DNA of 64,000 bases from Xiphydria camelus (Eukaryota > Arthropoda > Insecta > Hymenoptera > Xiphydriidae). The notes beneath the pieces were generated by a model that was not told where the DNA came from, did not search any database, and worked only from the letters and a program-made list of their open reading frames with translations. The position numbers and the translations under genes are program-made. Below, one piece after another: positions 25,240 to 37,420 of this stretch (positions within the stretch are counted from its first letter, which is position 1; every line of letters begins with the position of its first letter). The DNA is taken from positions 9,333,953 to 9,397,952 of the forward strand of contig OY783192.1 in assembly GCA_963678675.1 (NCBI GenBank). Direction: 5' to 3'.

Positions 25240-25545
25240 ACAGCCAGATCTTTTGTTAAATATTTCTTCATGGTGGTCACCACGCTTTTGGAAAAATTTT
25301 CTTCTACATCCATGAGCGAGTTGAGAGAAGAAATCTGCAAGTAAAGTTAAAATTTGTAATATATGGACGTGCGTCACTTTAAATGGATGAAAATGTTCAT
25401 CCTTCAACATCCTCCCAACCGTGGACTTGCTGATTCTAACCTCTGTTGCCACAGCTCGAATACTCGTTCGAGGGTTATTCCTTATTCTTTCTAGAACAGC
25501 ATCGATATTTTGCTGCACCTGTATTCTTCTGTGACTTCCTAAAAT
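25240..25545 (-). pseudogene. Tc1/mariner-like transposase HTH fragment
   Basis: On the minus strand the frame reads QQNIDAVLERIRNNPRTSIR, then AVATEVRISKSTVGRMLKDE and HFHPFKVTHVH. This is a helix-turn-helix of the kind that begins mariner/Tc1-type transposases (SIRAVATEV..STVGRML). The DDE catalytic part is missing, and after HVHILQI the frame has no recognisable similarity. The coding start (gtgcagcaaaatatcgatgc) also occurs, more damaged, in the giant-repeat arm at about 31380, 32570 and 33540. That suggests the giant-repeat family derives partly from this transposon. Confidence 0.5.
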
Positions 25546-26288
25546 AATTATAAAAACCCTATATAATTCAGCCCTGACAAATACAATCTTATCGCGCTAT
25601 ACCTTATCAAGGAGATCTTTCGACGTGATGATTCCGAAACGTTTTTATCGAGAAATATTTATATATTTCTAACATACGGTAGTGTTCACGAATATTGTAA
25701 AATATCGCAGGAATGTTACAGAAAAGTTACTTGCAAAAACGTGCTTTGTGGGGTGTAAATGATGATATTTTGTAATTTCCATCGTTATACCAGAGGCGAA
25801 GAAGAGATGGAATAGAAGTGAGGTACATGTACACTTCACGTTTGACAGGTCGTGTATAAATTGGAACTTGTGATTCTATGAAAGAAGAAATATATCGATA
25901 GAGAAAAAATAATGATAAAGTAATTACTTGATTATTGTGATCCACTTCCAGTGCATCTCCTATTTTTCTTCCACGGCTTGTTGATGGAGAAGAAAAACCA
26001 TTGATTCGTCCCGTGCTCGCATGACGCTGAAAACAAAAAATAGAATATCCACAAAGATATATGTCCTTCATAGGCAATCAAAGTGAGGTTAGAATGGTCA
26101 GATTGTAAGTAACTTATCTGATGGCAATTCTTCTGAGATGCTGCCGTCTCTTTTCCTGCTCTTTATGTACAGGCATCCAGAGAAAAATAGCACTGCATCC
26201 GTTCACTATCACGATTCACGATTATTAAAAAAAAATACAAACGATTAGCAAACTACACGGAGCGTCTGCCACATTCACCACTATTCGC
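25546..26288 (-). repeat. Partial third copy of the giant-repeat family
   Basis: About 25750-26000 matches 33600-33850 (ttgacaggtcgtgtataaat, gagaagaaaaaccattgatt), and 26150-26285 matches 33970-34105 (ctgctctttatgtacaggca, cggagcgtctgccacattca). No gene. Confidence 0.55.
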
Positions 26289-26361
26289 CAGGGCCGTCCC
26301 GAAAAAAGGGGACGTTTTCAGCCTCTCTCCAGGGCCGTACTCTTTTCCCGGGACGGCCCTG
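26289..26361. mobile_element. Tiny MITE, TIR CAGGGCCGTCCC
   Basis: A 73-bp unit starting CAGGGCCGTCCCGAAAA and ending TTTTCCCGGGACGGCCCTG. The terminal CAGGG..CCCTG resembles hAT-type ends. Non-coding. Confidence 0.45.
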
Positions 26362-27275
26362 ACGAATTTCTAAACACAAAAATAGCCGTAGCGCCTAAAC
26401 TAAAATAGCTAGAAAAAAAAGTCATAAAGCAAAGATTAGAATGTTATTATCTACAACTTTTATAAAGGTCATTTTGTCGAAAAAAAATAATAATAATAAA
26501 ATAATAAAAAAGCCTTTTGATTCGGTACTTTGGAGACTACCCTTAAACAGCCCTGAAAAAATCACACTACCCTCGTCGATTTGTTTGCGGCATAGGTAAA
26601 AATGGATAAGTGCCTTGGACTAAGTGATTAGGTACTTCAGTTGGGGCCAGATTGGGGTACCCAATGTAGCCCCAACTAAACGCTAATACTATATCGTATC
26701 ACCTGACCCAAATTTCAGTCACTAAAAGTTCGGAATAGATTTCTATTTTATTTATTCTGTAATAGAAATGGCCAATTTATCATTATATGTATCTTACTCC
26801 ACTTAATTTGAAAAATGCTGTAAAGATTATTAAAAACGCAATTATCAAAGAATGAAATATATTATATATTTATTACCAATGTCATCATAATAAAGTTAGT
26901 AAAGTTTTAGAGGCGATGCTATCAACATTAAAACATAAAAATTATACAATATTTCTGGCTAGGGTAGTGATTAGGTACCTTAGTTGGGGCCAGATTGGGG
27001 TGCCCAACGTAGCCCCAACTAGTACCTTAGTTGGGGCCTGATTGGGCTGCCCAACTTAGCCCCAACTAAACGCTAATACTACATCGTATCACCTGACCCA
27101 AATTCCAGTCACTAAAAGTTCGGTATAAGTTCTAAATGTCCAGATTTATTTTTGCTTCCGGTACATAAATAAAACAAACAATTGTATCTATTCGATTTAT
27201 TATATTTTATTCAAATTGGGCCGCCCAATTGAGGCCTAATTGGCGCCCAATTACTGATTGGGCCAACTTGGGCAG
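26362..27275. repeat. Direct repeats with GGGGC/GCCCC blocks
   Basis: The block ttggggccagattggggt..cccaactaaacgctaatact occurs at 26640-26720 and 26970-27120, the second with an internal partial duplication at 27020. No ORF. These are subterminal repeats of the 22910-27288 element. Confidence 0.5.
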
Positions 27276-27288
27276 ATTTCCACACGGG

Positions 27289-27600
27289 TTCTGCTCCCGA
27301 AAACTCTGCAATCACGCGAATTGAAGAAAGGTATAATACCTACCTAGATAAATTTAAATGTTACTTATAGAAGACAATGCAATGGTAGATGACTTCTTTG
27401 GTTGATATTATTGGATACCGTTGAGATTCTCGCGATTATAGACCCGAGTGCGTAAATTTTAAATTTAAACTTGCATTTTCTGAGTAAAAGAGCAAAGGGA
27501 GAAAACAAAATTTTCCTGACGTTTCTATGAGCTTCTATCCTCTTATTAAAAAAGAATTATAATCTAAAATGTGTCGCGCGAAATTACCTAGCAAGGAAAG
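27289..27600. mobile_element. PIF/Harbinger copy, continuation after the nested insertion
   Basis: From ttctgctcccgaaaactctg onward the sequence aligns with 46158-46480 of the other Harbinger copy (gaagaaaggtataataccta, gatgacttctttggttgata). Similarity is lost near 27605 (gactcattta). The right terminus of this copy is not found. Confidence 0.6.
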
Positions 27601-27949
27601 ACTCATTTATTTTTAAAAAAATGGTTCTGTTTCGGGACACACGGTAGATGTGAAACATGTGAATGATATTTTTGCCGCGTTGAGTTTTTTTTTTACTCGA
27701 AGAATACAGTGTGGGGTGTGTAGTAGGGAAAATGAGAAATACAGTGTGGGATGTGTGGTAGGGAAAATGAGAAAAAAAATTGAGACCCTCTCTCGCAACT
27801 ATTGCTATGATATTGTATGTACAACTTATATACAATTTGGTTTCACGCATCATTATACACAATTTATATTCTACGCAATTGTATTTTTTTATATCGAATT
27901 GAAGATTTCACGAATCCACGTGTCCGCGTTTTGTTTTCGTTGACAACAA

Positions 27950-28652
27950 TTAGTAATCGGATTCCTGATCTGTGACTTTCGTTACAGTAGTAGTGCTACT
28001 TGTCGTTGCGACATTACATTCTACAAATGTTACAATAGGCCGATGATAACTGAAATACGCGACGAACGTTTTAGATGTAATGTTTTCAAGATATCTTGAA
28101 AACACTGCATCTGTGGTAGTTCCATACCTCGTTGTAGGGTCTTTCGCATGGTTGTTCATAACCAACTGAGACTCGTTTTGAAGGAAATTAGTGAGAGGTA
28201 ATGACGCTTCATCGGCAAAAAGTTTACATTAAAATCTCCTGCTAAAATTAATGGCATTTTATGGAAATTTTCTTTTAATAGCGCTGAACCAGCTGGGCTG
28301 TACACAAGCAATCCTCGGTGTATGAATTTTATGATATTTTCAATTGTTTGATTTGGAGAGATATACAAAGTAACCACATAACGATTTCACTTCCGTCGTC
28401 TATAACTATTTGTGCAGCACATAAATCGCCAATAGCTGATTGATCAGCATCAAGATCTATTGCATTTCTTACTCGAAAGTCTACATGAGATGTAACAACA
28501 TGTAGTGTATCCCTATTCTGATAAATAGCTACCCCAGCAGCTGCAAAGTTTGGTCGTTTGAATTTGGTAATGCAATTGAAGTTGGGTATGTCAACGTTGT
28601 CTTCCTGAGGAAGCCATGTTTCAGATAATATGCGATAGGAAGGATGGATCAC
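27950..28652 (-). pseudogene. Helitron-type endonuclease (EEP fold), frameshifted
   Basis: On the minus strand the segments read ILSETWLPQEDNV, AAAGVAIYQN, GDLCAAQIVI, TLYISPNQTIENIIKF, PLILAGDFNVNF, TTDAVFSRYLENI and YFSYHRPIV. These are the blocks of an AP-endonuclease/EEP domain (catalytic GDFN, terminal SxHRP-type motif) in the form that accompanies insect Helitron/Helentron Rep-helicases. One-base frameshifts occur near 28375 (before TLYISPN) and in a T5 run near 28215 (after GDFNVNF). No helicase is adjacent; Helitron N-terminal pieces lie far away at 60.2-61.5 kb. A LINE-type EN was considered, but the YISPN..FSRYLEN spelling fits the Helitron type better. Confidence 0.65.
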
Positions 28653-28653
28653 G

Positions 28654-28710
28654 CGTCCGTCGAAAGAACACGTGCGCCAGTGCGCATTTGTATTTATGAC
28701 TGTGATACTT
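28654..28710 (+). repeat. Terminal-like inverted repeat, partner at 34700-34753
   Basis: ACGCGTCCGTCGAAAGAACA and the next about 35 bases (cgtgcgccagtgcgcattt) occur as the exact opposite strand at 34700-34753. This sequence lies just outside arm 2 at its far end and about 300 bp outside it here. It may mark the ends of a 6.1-kb element, or be a separate dispersed repeat. Confidence 0.45.
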
Positions 28711-28836
28711 TTAAACGGTACGAACCGTTGTGTCGAATTCCGTTTATCGCGAGACGGAACAGCGACCGATGGCAGAGTTAAGAGAGAGTAAACTAAATGC
28801 GCTTTTTAAATTAGACAAGTTCGGGTCAAGTGGTGT

Positions 28837-28983
28837 AAAAACGAGACTAGAAATATGTTGGGTAAAAACGAGACACTCGTACAAATCATACTAAAATACA
28901 TTTAATTTGAGTTCGATTTTTAAACTCAAACTAAATGTATTTTAGTATGATTTGTACGAGTGTCTCGTTTTTACCCAAAATAT
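28837..28983. mobile_element. Palindromic MITE, arms about 72 bp
   Basis: Left arm gtgtaaaaacgagactagaa ... ttgagtt; right arm aactcaaact ... ttctagtctcgtttttacac. The arms are almost perfect with a loop of about 10 bp. Non-coding. Confidence 0.65.
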
Positions 28984-29009
28984 TTCTAGTCTCGTTTTTA
29001 CACCACGAC

Positions 29010-32000
29010 TCTAACTAAAAAAAAGTTCTTTTTCATGAAAATTTGTTTATACATTTTTTTAGTCGAATTTTTTAGTAACGAGTTACAATAATTTTCCTTT
29101 CAAATGATGCATTTTACTTTTTATATATAAATCTTGAACATGGCGATCTTAATTGATTTCAAATCTTTTTTGGAGAGTATTTTACGTATCAATTTTTGTT
29201 GGTACTGAATGAACATGCCGCCTTTTTTTACAGAGAATCTGTTTTTGTGGGGGGATTTCATTACTTTTTGGAATTTATTCATGAGGAGAATACGTACCTA
29301 TACATGTAGGAGAATAGCTTTTTATTACCAACAAATTAAAATCTCACATTTTATACCGATACGAGCTAATTAATTATAACCACATTACTTTTGATTTATT
29401 CTCGTGTTATTTTGAAAGGGATTTATAAACTAGAGTGCCCTTATATTTTTCACTTTGCTTTAGAATTTTGGAGAAATAACACATACCGCTTTCGAATTTA
29501 CAGGCCATCTGATTTTTCTTATATTTTGGTCGCCTTCAGAAATCCATGTAGACATTTTACCTTTAACTCTCTCTAACAATAAGTATACTCTTCCAATAAC
29601 CGTGACGAATTGTTTCATCACATTTAAAGATACTACTTATGACAGTATATATGTTGTTACATATTAACTCGAGACGTTGGAATAGTTTTAAGAAATCCTT
29701 TTGCATGCACCGCTGAAATTTTGCCCCCTTACTCGTAAATAAATTTCTCAAGTTACGTATACGTATCTAAGCGAATAGACCAATCAGGATCAAGTATTCC
29801 GTTTTGGTGGGGGTCCTGATTGATCTACTCGCTAAGATGCGTATACGTTTCCTGATACGGAATACTTGATCCTGATTGGCTATTCGCTAAGATGCGTGCA
29901 CGCAAAGATACAAGCGAGTTCGAGAAAGGGGCCCCTGATCTGCCGGTAGCTGTCAATTCGGGAGATCGAAGTATCTAACCTCGAAATTGTTAATTTGTAA
30001 ATAATAATGAATAATGTGTAGAAGTGATAAATAATTATTCGGGTTTCTTCGATGAGTTTCCCCAAGTGTTTAAAAATCGGTGTCCATAACTTTGACTTCA
30101 ACTTCCAGTGATTAAGTAAGTAATTACTGCAGAACGAGTAGGTTACAAGATTTTCATGAAGTTTTTGACGGTTTTCTTGCATGTCCCCTTTCATAAGGTG
30201 CAAACAAAGAGGATGTAACTCCTGTCCTAACCTGAAGAAAATGAGTCGATCGACGTCAGACATTGTCGAACTTATCACCGAGCGCCTTTCACCCACGGTA
30301 TTTTCATTGCAATATGCGCTTTTCATTTCAACTATTCCTGCTTTAAATAACTTTCACTTCTTTCAAAGTATTTACCTTGTACGAATTGTTGATCGTAGGG
30401 GGCAGCGATCAATGATTGTGACTAATCGTAGACAAATTATTCCTGCGATGATGTTCCAGTTGCGAAGCATACACTAGCAAGTCAGCTTACAGCATCCGAT
30501 GTTTAGTATCAACTTTACCTCTTTTGGAATACCCATCATCCGAGCATAATCACGATTACGTTAACGTTAATCGTAGAATAGACCGTGAGCTTGGGCACAT
30601 TATCGCAGTAGTAGTTCGGCACACTTGTCTACGACGAGTCGCTATTATTGATCGCTGCCTCCTACCACGAACAGTTCATAAAAGGTTATTAGCTTAAAAG
30701 AAGTAAAAGTTATTTAACGCTGGAATAGTTGAAACGAGAAGCGCGTATTGCAATTAATGTACCGTGGGTAATAGGCGCTCGGTGACAAGTCTGACATTCT
30801 CCAATGTCCATCGAGTCATCTTTTTACGGACAGGACACGAGCTAGATCCGCTTCAGTTGCACCTGTACGAGATGACATATCAGAAAATCATGAGACTTTA
30901 TGAAAATCTTCTAACCTACTCGTTTTGCAGTAATATTTAATAATATCACTGGAAGTTGAAGCAACAGTTATTGGCAAAAATCGGACACCGGTTTTTAAAC
31001 ACTTGGGGAATATCATCGAAGAAACCCGAATGATTATTTCTTACCACTTCTACATATTAGTAATCATTATTTACAAATTAACGATTTCGATCTCCCGAAT
31101 TGACAGCTACCGGGAGATCAGACTTTTGACACTTTTCGCTCAGCTCGTAAGACCGCAGCGCACTCTCCCGAAGCCAAATCTTAAAGCACCGAGTCAACCA
31201 CTTCCAGCCAAATGTCAGGGAAATTCAAAATCAGGAGTTTGCCAGAGGACATTCGGTATATGTTGTTACATATATTAACTCGAGACGTTGGAATAGTGTT
31301 AAGAAATCCTTTTGCATGCACCGCTGAAATTTCGCCCTTACTCGTAAATAAATTTCTAGCACAGCATCGATATTTTGCTGCACCTGTATTCTTCTGGGAC
31401 ATAAGATAATTATAAAAACCCCATATAATTCAGCCCTCACAACTACAATCTTATCGAGCTGTACCTTATCGAGGAGATCTTTCGACGTAATGATTCCGAA
31501 ACGTTTCTATGATGTTTTGCAACATTCACGAATTTATCGAGAAATATATATTTCTAACATACGGCAGTGTTCACGAATATTGTAAAATATCGCAGAAATG
31601 TTACAGAGAAGTTATGATATTTTGTAATTTCCATCGTTACACTAGAGGCGAAGAAGAGATGAAATAGAAGTGAGGTACACGTACACTTCACGTTTGACAG
31701 GTCGGTATATAATATGGAACTTGTGATAGTATAATGCAAAAGAGGAAATGTATCGATAAAGAAAAAATAATAATAAATTAGTGACTCCATTATTATAATC
31801 CATAATAACATTGTATTACTTATTTTTCTGCCACGACTTTAATTGCTGATAGTGAAGAAAAATCAAATTTATTGGTTGATCCATCCACTATCAACAATCA
31901 AAGTCGTGGCAGAAAAATAATGAATACAATGGAATTGGATTACAATAATGGAGTAACTACTTTATTATTATTTTTTCTTCATCGATATATTTCCTTTTTC

Positions 32001-34692
32001 GTATTATACTATCACACAAGTTCCAATTTATATACCGACCTGTCAAACATGAAGTGTACATGTACCTCACTTCTATTTCATCTCTTCTTCGCCTCTGGTG
32101 TAATGTGGAACCGAATGTACTAGTGGTTCTTCGAATAACAAATGCACGATCCCTCGTTCGAAAGAAACCCTCTCGGGTTCGCATTCGATTTGCAGTCCTT
32201 CTGAATAGAATTGGATACTAGCACGTTAATTTCTGTAACAAATTATAAATAATACAATTATATTCAGTATTTCACTATTTAAAATATAACCCACTTACTC
32301 TACGTAGAAATTAAGAAACTATATTAATCTGAGTTAACTAATTCTATAGATAATAATGACAGAATTATTAAAAGTGATATATTTCCTCTTTCGTATTATA
32401 CTATCACAAGTTCAAATTTATATACCGACCTGTTAAAAGTGAAGTGTACATGTACCTCACTTCTATTTCATCTCTTCTTCGCCTCTGATGTAACGACGGT
32501 CAATGAGGAATCACTGATATCGATTAGGGTTCGAGGGTTATTCCTCATTCTTTCTAGGACAGAGCATCGATATTTTGCTGCACCTGTATTCTTCTGGGAC
32601 TTCCTAAAATAATTGTAAAAACCCTATATAATTCAGCCCTGACAAGTACAATCTTATCGAGCTGTACCTTATCGAGATCTTTCGACGTAATGAGACCGAA
32701 ACGTTTCTATGATGTTTCGCAACATTCGCGAATTTATCGAGAAATATATATTTCTAACATACGGTAGTATTCACGAATATTGTAAAATATTGCAGAAATG
32801 TTACAGAAAAGTTATGATATTTTGTAATTTCCATCGTTACACTAGAGGCGAGGAAGAGATGAAATAGAAGTGAGGTACATGTACACTTCACGTTTGACAG
32901 GTCGGTATATAAATTGGAACTTGTGTGTGATAGTATAACACGAAAGACGAAATATATCATTTTTAATAATTCTGTCATTAGAATTGGTTAACTCAGATTA
33001 ATATAGTTTCTTAATTTCTACGTTGAGTAAGTTCGGTATATTTTAAATAGTGAAACTGCAAATGATTGTTATTTAAAAAGTACATACACAAAGTCGTGGC
33101 AGAAAAGTAAGGGATACAATGGAATTAGATTACAATAATGTAGTAACTACTTTATTATTATTTTTCCTTTATCGATATATTTCCTCTTTCGTATTATACT
33201 ATCAGAAATTCCAATTTTTATACCAACCTATCAAACGTGAAATGTACATTTACCTCACTTCTATTTCATCTCTTCTTCGCCTCTGATGTAACGATGGAAA
33301 TTACAAAATATTCATTTAAAGTGGCACACGTCCATGCACTCGAGACAGCAGATCCAGCTCGCCAAATGAACTAATGCAACTGGTTCTTGGAACAACAAGT
33401 GGATGATCCTTCGTTCGAAAGAAACCCCCTCGGGCTCGCATACGATTTGTAACAAATTGTAAATAACAATCATATAGGGTTTTTATAATTATTTTAGGAA
33501 GTCCCAGAAGAAAACAGGTGCAGTAAAATATCAATGCTGTACTAGAAAGAATAAGGAATAACCCTCGAACCCCCTAATCGGTATCAGTGATTCCTCATTG
33601 ACTGTCGTTACAACGGAGACGAAGAACAGATGAAATAGAAGTGAGGTACATGTACACTTCAGATTTGACAGGTCGGTGTGTAAATTGGAACGTGTAATAG
33701 TACAAAAGAGGAAATATATCGATAGAGAAAAAATAATGATAAAGTAATAACTTGATTGTTGTGATTCAATTCCATTGCATCTCCTATTTTTCTCCCACGG
33801 CTTTGATTGTGACAGAGAAGAAAAGCCATCGATTCGTCTCGTGCTCGCATGACGCTGAAACAAGAAATAGAATTATCACAAAGATAATTGTCCTTCCATC
33901 GAAAGTGAGGTTAAAGCTGTCAGATGGCAATTAAACTTATCTGATGGTAATTCTTCTGAGATACTGCCGTCTCCTTTCCTGCTCTTTATGCACAGGCAAC
34001 CAAAGAAACACAGCACTGCAACCGTTAACTATCTCGATTATCGAAAACAAAACAAACGATTATTAAACTATACGGAGCGTCTGTCACATTCACCACTATT
34101 GAGATTCATAACTCCGATTACACTGAATTTTTACATTTTATTAGCAAGCGCGTCCGAGGATCGAAATAAACGCGAGGTTAATCGTTTCGCGAATGGAAAT
34201 ATTTTATTAACTTTGAAAATACCCAAACATTTAAGGAATATATTCTCTCACACACTCTCACATACATCTGATGGCGTATGCGTGTGGCCGTATCTGTGTA
34301 CATATTTCCGATCATGGCCGACTATCGCCGAAGATAGGCGGTATTTTTGTGAGATTTTGACATATATATATCGCCCGAGAAATCGGATCCTCGACTTTTA
34401 GGCTCAAGGGGCGTGGCTTCGCGTTGCTAAGGAAAAATCTCTGTTAATATGTAACTTATAACATTTATTCTGGTCTCTATCAATAGAGAATAGTCAATTT
34501 GTATGGCGTAACTAAGCATAGTTTTGGTTATAACCGTATAGTTATTGAGAAAATTCGATGTAAAAATTGAGGGGTGCAGGGGGCAGACATTTGTGGTGTA
34601 AAGAGTCACGGGTGCGCTCGCGACATCAGCGCTGTCGTGTCTGAGCACGAAACTACTTGAACGAACATGCCGCGAGACACTGCCGTGTCTCT
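29010..34692 (-). repeat. Giant inverted repeat, arm 2 (about 5.7 kb)
   Basis: Reverse complement of arm 1 (13296-18680). It preserves the 'empty' version of the THAP-element site and lacks the 249-bp array. It has extra material of its own at about 31370-33550, where a repeat bearing the mariner-like HTH start recurs about three times in both orientations (31380, 32570, 33540). ORFs in it mirror those of arm 1 and carry no known domain. Confidence 0.75.
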
Positions 34693-34699
34693 TGATCAC

Positions 34700-34753
34700 A
34701 GTCATAACTACAAATGCGCACTGGCGCACGTGTTCTTTCGACGGACGCGTGGT
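34700..34753 (-). repeat. Partner of the 28654-28710 repeat
   Basis: Reads acaaatgcgcactggcgcac then gtgttctttcgacggacgcg, the reverse complement of 28654-28700. It lies immediately outside arm 2 and is not found outside arm 1. Confidence 0.45.
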
Positions 34754-36119
34754 TACGCTTACTCGGGACGCATCGGCTCTCTCCGCCACGACTCGGTGGT
34801 CCCCTTTTAGTCCAGTAAAAATCCTTCTGAAATCGATGTTTCGAGCCTCAAAGCTGAAAATTTGGTCAAAGATCCATTTTGGGTAGTTGAAAACAGGGGT
34901 GAAGTTTAAAAAGTTCTATATCCCCGAGGATTTTTGAAAAACAATAAAAACTACCCAAAAAATAGGCTCTACGAAAATAACTCGAAAACTAAGCGAGATA
35001 TCGAAAAAAGTGTCAAATAAAAGTTGTAGAGCTTAAAATTCTCTATAAAAAAGGTTTATACAGTTTACCCCCACTCCTCACGGTTTACCCTTTAGAGCCG
35101 CGCGAACATTGGAAGTAGAAAAAAAAATCATGAAACCTCGAAAATTTAACATTTTTGACAGCTTTTTGTTTTAAATTGCTTAAGAAATTCTCTACTTTTT
35201 AAATAAAATGATATGTTTTTTTTCTCTCAGTTGTTTAAAAACTGCCAAGTAAAATCAACGATATCTCTCGATATATTGAATGATTTTTTCTTCTTTGTGT
35301 TCCATGATTTTGTTAGTTAAATTCCCTGCACATTACACTCCGGTTATTCTTCTGTAATTGTCGTAAGTTTTTAAATAACTCCGTTTGGAAAATTGCTTTA
35401 CAAACCTTGGTGCGTCCGGAGAACCACTGGTGGCCTGCTCCTTCCCCCCCATGGTGATGGGACCTGAGCCCGCTACCTTTCTGGGTCGCGTTCTCCTCCG
35501 TTTAAACTTTCCTAACCTCGGCCGCTTCGCACAGCAAAATATATGTTATGCACCATCATGTAGCTATATTATAAACAAAGTATTGGATTGTTTCGCCCAT
35601 AAAGAAAGTAAATAGAAAGTTTTTCAATAATTTTTATTTTTCATACTAAAAATAACACCACCGCCGTTTTTTTTATATAGATTCAAGCATGATTAAACTA
35701 TGACATATAATTTTTACGAGATGATTGGTGTGGTAGAACAAGTCGAAATAAATTAATGAAAATGAAACAACTTTGCTTTCGCCGTTTTTCTAACGTAAGA
35801 GATAGCGGAAAACGGTGGAAGCGAAGTTGTACACCTATTAATTCGAATTTTTACTTTACAAAAATAATAGTATTTATTTACAATGACTTATTACTAATGA
35901 GAATACAATTTACTGCATGTAATATATGTACATATAAATCGAAATTAAATCACATTAAAGGTATTATTTTATGAACTGACACAGAATCTTCGTTTTAATC
36001 TTCATCGCTTTCGTGATTTATTGTGGGTAGAATATGACTATATGACTGTAGTAATAACTTTAAAGTATATGGTATTACACGTTTTCACATAGAGCACTGA
36101 TACAGTTAACTTTTAACAA

Positions 36120-36290
36120 CGCAATATACACATATATATATATATATATATATACATACACATATATACAAACATACATACAAAACTCTACAGTTAAAAA
36201 CTCTATATTATAATAATATGCATATTTTTGTGTAATATGTATATCTTCTTTCTTGGAGGAGGAGGAGGAGGAGGAGGAGGAGGAGATGGC
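36120..36290. repeat. Microsatellites (TA)n / (AC-AT)n and (GGA)n
   Basis: A cacatatatat..atacatacaca tract lies at about 36125-36180 and an uninterrupted (gga)n of about 10 units at 36255-36286. No gene. Confidence 0.8.
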
Positions 36291-36350
36291 TTCTTCGGAT
36301 CCGTTCTGTAATTAACCTTGATTAAGCCTAGATGTTATCCAGAAAAGACA

Positions 36351-36749
36351 TTAACCCATTTGCACATCATGCGCCTACCTAGCGTGCCGTACTCAGGTAG
36401 GTATCAAGAACGGCTAATTGACCCCTAACCCCTATCACCGCGGAGGGTTGATTGTACGTGCAGGAAACGAACCAGTAATGCTGATGGGGTATCATCGATA
36501 CAACCCCATTGCTCCATAATATTTAAATATTTAAATATATGTTCAATTTTATAAAAAATGCCTTTCTATTCTTGTTTTGTTTTATTCTAATTGTGCCATA
36601 TTCTTGACGCCATGAACCCTGATTGACTGGAGGAGGAATGACGTCGGGCTAACGCGAAGTGCGGGCTTGCGGAATATTCCGCGTTCGGTGATAGCAGACA
36701 GTCGCGGTTCGCGGAATACTCCGCGCTTTGATATACATAAATGAGTTAA
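36351..36749. mobile_element. piggyBac-type MITE, copy 2 (diverged)
   Basis: Begins TTAACCCATTTGCACATCAT and ends with gagttaa. The interior shares cggaatattccgcg and gtgatagca.acagtcgcgg repeats with 5784-6529. It lies inside the 5.06-kb transposon. Confidence 0.6.
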
Positions 36750-37079
36750 ACACCCAAATAAAGTGACTGGCTGGAGGTAATTAACATTTCCGAGAAAGTG
36801 GACAAATTTGAGTGGACAAGCGGACATCTACATATCGGTTCATGCCGTTCATAATCATCGCAATCTAAATAATGCGCTAATCTAAGCTAATCTCACCATC
36901 GGTCGCAGTGGCCAGGCGAGCGATATACGTACACATTTCAGCGAACCTTTCCCGGAATTATTAATTATCGTAAATTCGATCATCGTAATGGATATTATGG
37001 AAGGCGACTCATTACGATTCATCTGGTAATTACTTTCCGAGAAAGGTGCACAGTTAGGGCCTTTCATACACTAGAATAT

Positions 37080-37330
37080 ATACCGTGTGTCTGACAGCAA
37101 GCGCAACAGGAGCTGTGACCTGAAAATTTGACTTCGTCAGTGTTTGGAGGATGCTCGAGTCACTCATAAACGCTGCTCGCACAGCGTAAGGGCGAAAAGT
37201 GTCAAAATGTCTGATTTCTCGATAGCTGTCAATTATTTCTTATTTGTGAGTGACTTGAGCACCCTCCAATCACTGCCGAAGTCAAATTTTAGGTCACAGC
37301 TCCTGTTGCGCTTGCTGTCAGACATACGGT
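37080..37330. repeat. Inverted repeat, arms about 80-90 bp
   Basis: tgtctgacagcaagcgcaac and gaggatgctcgagtcactca on the left return as gtgagtgacttgagcaccct and gttgcgcttgctgtcagaca on the right. This is a hairpin MITE of about 250 bp. Confidence 0.55.
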
Positions 37331-37420
37331 AGATATAGCGGACGTCTATATCAGTTCTTATTGTTCATTATCATCGCGATCTAAATAAAGCACTTACGAT
37401 TAAGGTCTTAAGATTAACCC

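Larger units (their letters stand above)
22910..27288. mobile_element. Unclassified 4.4-kb element, TIR CCCGTGTGGAAAT
   Basis: The 13-bp TIRs are CCCGTGTGGAAAT at 22910 and ATTTCCACACGGG at 27276-27288. The uninterrupted relative at 46160 reads gtatcacTTctgctcc, while here TT is present on both sides, so the target duplication is 2 bp. Both ends are packed with GCCCAATTGGGC-type subterminal repeats (22928-23040, 23435-23490, 26639-26690, 26969-27060, 27215-27272). The interior holds two foldback MITEs and a partial copy of the giant-repeat family. No transposase of its own is visible. Confidence 0.55.

Noticed and set aside
18905..29250. Direct 245-bp repeats flanking a 10-kb spacer considered as LTRs
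   Set aside because: No TG..CA ends, primer-binding site, gag or pol lies between them, and both copies are pieces of the giant inverted repeat.
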